Below, one piece after another: positions 29,557 through 31,191 of a DNA stretch of 31,191 nt. How positions within the stretch are numbered: the stretch's first letter is position 1; each line of letters opens with the position of its first letter. A program made the position numbers and the translations under genes. Below the pieces are notes generated by a model. It was not told the origin of the DNA. It saw only the letters and a program-made list of their open reading frames with translations, and ran no database searches. This DNA is from Gammaproteobacteria bacterium (GTDB lineage: Bacteria > Pseudomonadota > Gammaproteobacteria > S144-34): assembly GCA_015494165.1 (NCBI GenBank), contig WGBS01000185.1, positions 1 to 31,191 on the forward strand, given 5' to 3'.

Positions 29557-30183
29557 ATGGCCGCGCAAGCGCCGCGCCCCGCGGCGGGGGTCGAATGCGA
29601 GCGCATCGTCGACGCCGCGGTCGCCCTCGCCGAGGAGCTGGGCTCGTGGGAGGCGGTGCGCCTGCACCACGTGGCCGACCGCCTCGGCATCGGCCTCGAG
29701 GAGGTGCGCGCCTGCTTTCCCGAGAAGGACGCCCTGATCGACGCCTGGTTCGACCGCGCCGACCGCGCGGCGCTGGCGGCCGCCCGCGCGCCGGGCTTCC
29801 GCCGCCGGCCGCTGCGGGCGCGCCTCGTTGCGGTCATCTGGGCATGGCTGGAGGCGCTCGCCGCCCACCGGCGCGTCACCCGGCAGATGATCCTCGCCAA
29901 GCTCGAGCCCGGACACATCCACATCCAGATCCCCGCCCTGGTGCGGATCAGCCGCACGGTGCAGTGGATGCGCGAGGCCGCCGGCATCGAGCACGCCGGC
30001 CCGCGGCGCGCGATCGAGGAGACCGCCCTCACCGCCATCTACCTCGCGGCCTTCGCCCGCTGGATAGCCGACGCCTCCCCGGATAGGATGGAGACCCGCC
30101 ACCTGCTCGAGCGGCTGGTGGCGGCCTTCGTCGCCGTCCACCGCCCGCGGGAGGCCGCTTGGACCCCTTCACCCACGCCCTGA
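29557..30183 (+). CDS. TetR-family regulator
   Basis: A 208-residue TetR-like protein. RIVDAAVALAEELGSWEAVR, LHHVADRLGIGLEEVRACFP and EKDALIDAWFDRADR form the helix-turn-helix and its lead-in, with LEEVRACFPEKDAL as the recognition end. The helical C-terminal part (RLVAVIWAWLEALAAHRRVT, LEPGHIHIQIPALVRISRTVQWM, ETALTAIYLAAFARWIAD) resembles the ubiquinone-biosynthesis-associated COQ9/TetR group rather than a drug-efflux repressor. That assignment is tentative. No ribosome-binding site is visible at the ATG. Its 3' end overlaps the next gene by 25 bp. Confidence 0.75.
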   Translation: MAAQAPRPAAGVECERIVDAAVALAEELGSWEAVRLHHVADRLGIGLEEVRACFPEKDALIDAWFDRADRAALAAARAPGFRRRPLRARLVAVIWAWLEALAAHRRVTRQMILAKLEPGHIHIQIPALVRISRTVQWMREAAGIEHAGPRRAIEETALTAIYLAAFARWIADASPDRMETRHLLERLVAAFVAVHRPREAAWTPSPTP

Positions 30184-31169
30184 GCGGCGCCCTCGCCGGG
30201 CGCGCGTTGAGCCCGCCCGGCGCCGAGCGCCGCCTGAGGCGCGCCGCCACGTGGACCGGCGTCGCGGCGGCGCTGGCGCCGGACCTCGACTATCTGCTGC
30301 GCCTGCTGGCCGACCCGCTGACCTACCTCAACTGGCACCGCACCTTCACGCACGCCCTGCCCCTGCTGCCCCTGTGGGCGGGCCTGCTCGCCTGGCTGCT
30401 GCGCCCGGCGCGCCGCCTGCTGGGGATGCGGCGTGTCTGGGCGCTGTGCCTCGCGGGCATGGCCGTGCACGTGGCCGGAGACCTCATCACGCCCTTCGGC
30501 ACCGCCCTGCTGTGGCCGCTGAGCGGGCGGCGCTTCAGCCTCGAGAGCACCTTCGTAGTGGATCCGCTGGTGACGGCTCCGCTCGCCGCCGGCGTGCTCG
30601 CCGGTGCGCGCTGGGGCCTGCGGCGCACCGCGCTCGCCGCGCTCGCCGCCGCGGCGGCCGTGGTGGGCCTCGAGGCGGGGCTCCACCAGCGCGCCCTCGC
30701 GATCGCGCGCGCCCACGCCGCCGCGCTGGGGATCGCGCGCGACCGCGCGCGGGCGCTGCCCCAGCCGCTCTCGCCGCTGCGCTGGAAGCTCGTGGTGGAG
30801 ACGCCCGCGGGCTACGAGGTCGCGCACGTGCGCCTCGGCACGGGCGGCGTGGCGCACGCGGCCGGCGGCGACGGCTGGCTGGAGCGCATCGCCTCGGTCT
30901 ACCGCCCCGCGGGCGCCCTGCGCTGGGAGGCGCTGGAGCATCCGGGGCGCGGGGGGCGGTCGCCGCTGGTCGCCGCCGCCTGGGCGCGGCCCGAGCTCGA
31001 GGGCTTCCGCCGCTTCGCGGCCATGCCCTTCGTGCTGGCCGCGGGCCGCGACGCGGCCGGGCGCGAATGCGTGTGGCTCTCGGATCTGCGCTTCGTCGTG
31101 CCGGGCCTGCCGCCGCCCTTTCGCTTCGAGCTCTGCCGCGGCGCCCTGGGCGGCCTCAGTCCGCCATGA
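30159..31169 (+). CDS. YdjM-type membrane-bound metal-dependent hydrolase
   Basis: A 336-residue member of the YdjM/DUF457 family. The start is TTG 30159 with GGGAGG five bases upstream; it begins DPFTHALSGALAGRA, placing the first metal ligands at the very N-terminus. Further ligand motifs are LAPDLDYLLRLL, LNWHRTFTHALPLL and AVHVAGDLITPFGTALLWPL. Hydrophobic segments (LLPLWAGLLAWLL, VWALCLAGMAVHV, APLAAGVLAGARWG, ALAALAAAAAVVGL) anchor it in the membrane. A soluble C-terminal region of about 130 residues follows. Overlap with tetR implies coupled translation. The physiological substrate is unknown. Confidence 0.85.
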   Translation: MDPFTHALSGALAGRALSPPGAERRLRRAATWTGVAAALAPDLDYLLRLLADPLTYLNWHRTFTHALPLLPLWAGLLAWLLRPARRLLGMRRVWALCLAGMAVHVAGDLITPFGTALLWPLSGRRFSLESTFVVDPLVTAPLAAGVLAGARWGLRRTALAALAAAAAVVGLEAGLHQRALAIARAHAAALGIARDRARALPQPLSPLRWKLVVETPAGYEVAHVRLGTGGVAHAAGGDGWLERIASVYRPAGALRWEALEHPGRGGRSPLVAAAWARPELEGFRRFAAMPFVLAAGRDAAGRECVWLSDLRFVVPGLPPPFRFELCRGALGGLSPP

Positions 31170-31191
31170 AGGGCGCGTGCGCCCCGCGCGG
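31166..31191 (+). CDS. possible start of a further gene, cut by the window edge
   Basis: ATGA at 31166 overlaps the hydrolase stop, and the frame (MKGACAPR) stays open to the edge. GTGA/ATGA coupling is common in this window, but eight codons prove nothing. Confidence 0.2.

Overview
The window is a very GC-rich stretch of chromosome whose proteins look gammaproteobacterial: RhlB, CysQ, the GMP/IMP nucleotidase YrfG, MutY followed by YggX, ThiS-ThiG-TrmB, Tas and a host-attachment protein. A full-length phosphoribulokinase points to a Calvin-cycle autotroph. The combination suggests a high-GC purple-sulfur or sulfur-oxidizing lineage (Chromatiales/Ectothiorhodospiraceae-like). That placement is inferred from protein resemblance and base composition, not from a search.

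Layout. 1-7551 is ordinary core chromosome: rhlB, a PilZ-like protein, a CxxCxxCC metal-cluster protein, yrfG, a secreted protein, cysQ and a membrane diguanylate cyclase. 7552-8594 carries a secreted PEP-CTERM-type protein behind a good sigma-54 (-24/-12) promoter. 8595-11160 is a decaying accessory patch. It holds an IS110/IS1111 transposase remnant, an intact TetR regulator, a frameshifted NAD(P)-binding oxidoreductase and a nitroreductase with an in-frame amber codon. A TetR-type palindrome sits in front of the two broken enzymes.

11248-14805 looks like the remains of an integrative element at tRNA-Phe. From left to right it has a truncated ParA, a cysteine-less HMA-like small protein paired with a MerR regulator, a 65-residue orphan, a RelE-type toxin with a Phd/YefM-type antitoxin, and an apparently intact P4-type integrase. 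Candidate integrase arm repeats lie between the integrase and the tRNA 3' end.

14917-31169 returns to core genome. It contains the coupled operon asmA-like/START-like/mutY/yggX, a host-attachment protein, tRNA-Gly(CCC), a long-chain acyl-CoA synthetase divergent from thiS-thiG-trmB, phosphoribulokinase, and an HPP membrane protein divergent from a FIST protein plus tas. It ends with a double cyclic-nucleotide-domain/rhodanese fusion, a small acidic orphan, and a TetR/YdjM-like hydrolase pair.

Genome-wide habits are visible. Many genes carry a TAnAAT-type -10 box (often TGCTAGAAT) very close to the start codon, so several mRNAs may be nearly leaderless. GTGA stop/start overlaps couple genes inside operons. 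A GGGAGACGGG-type repeat family and a REP-like palindrome sit at 3' ends, and one of these repeats has become the coding C-terminus of TrmB.
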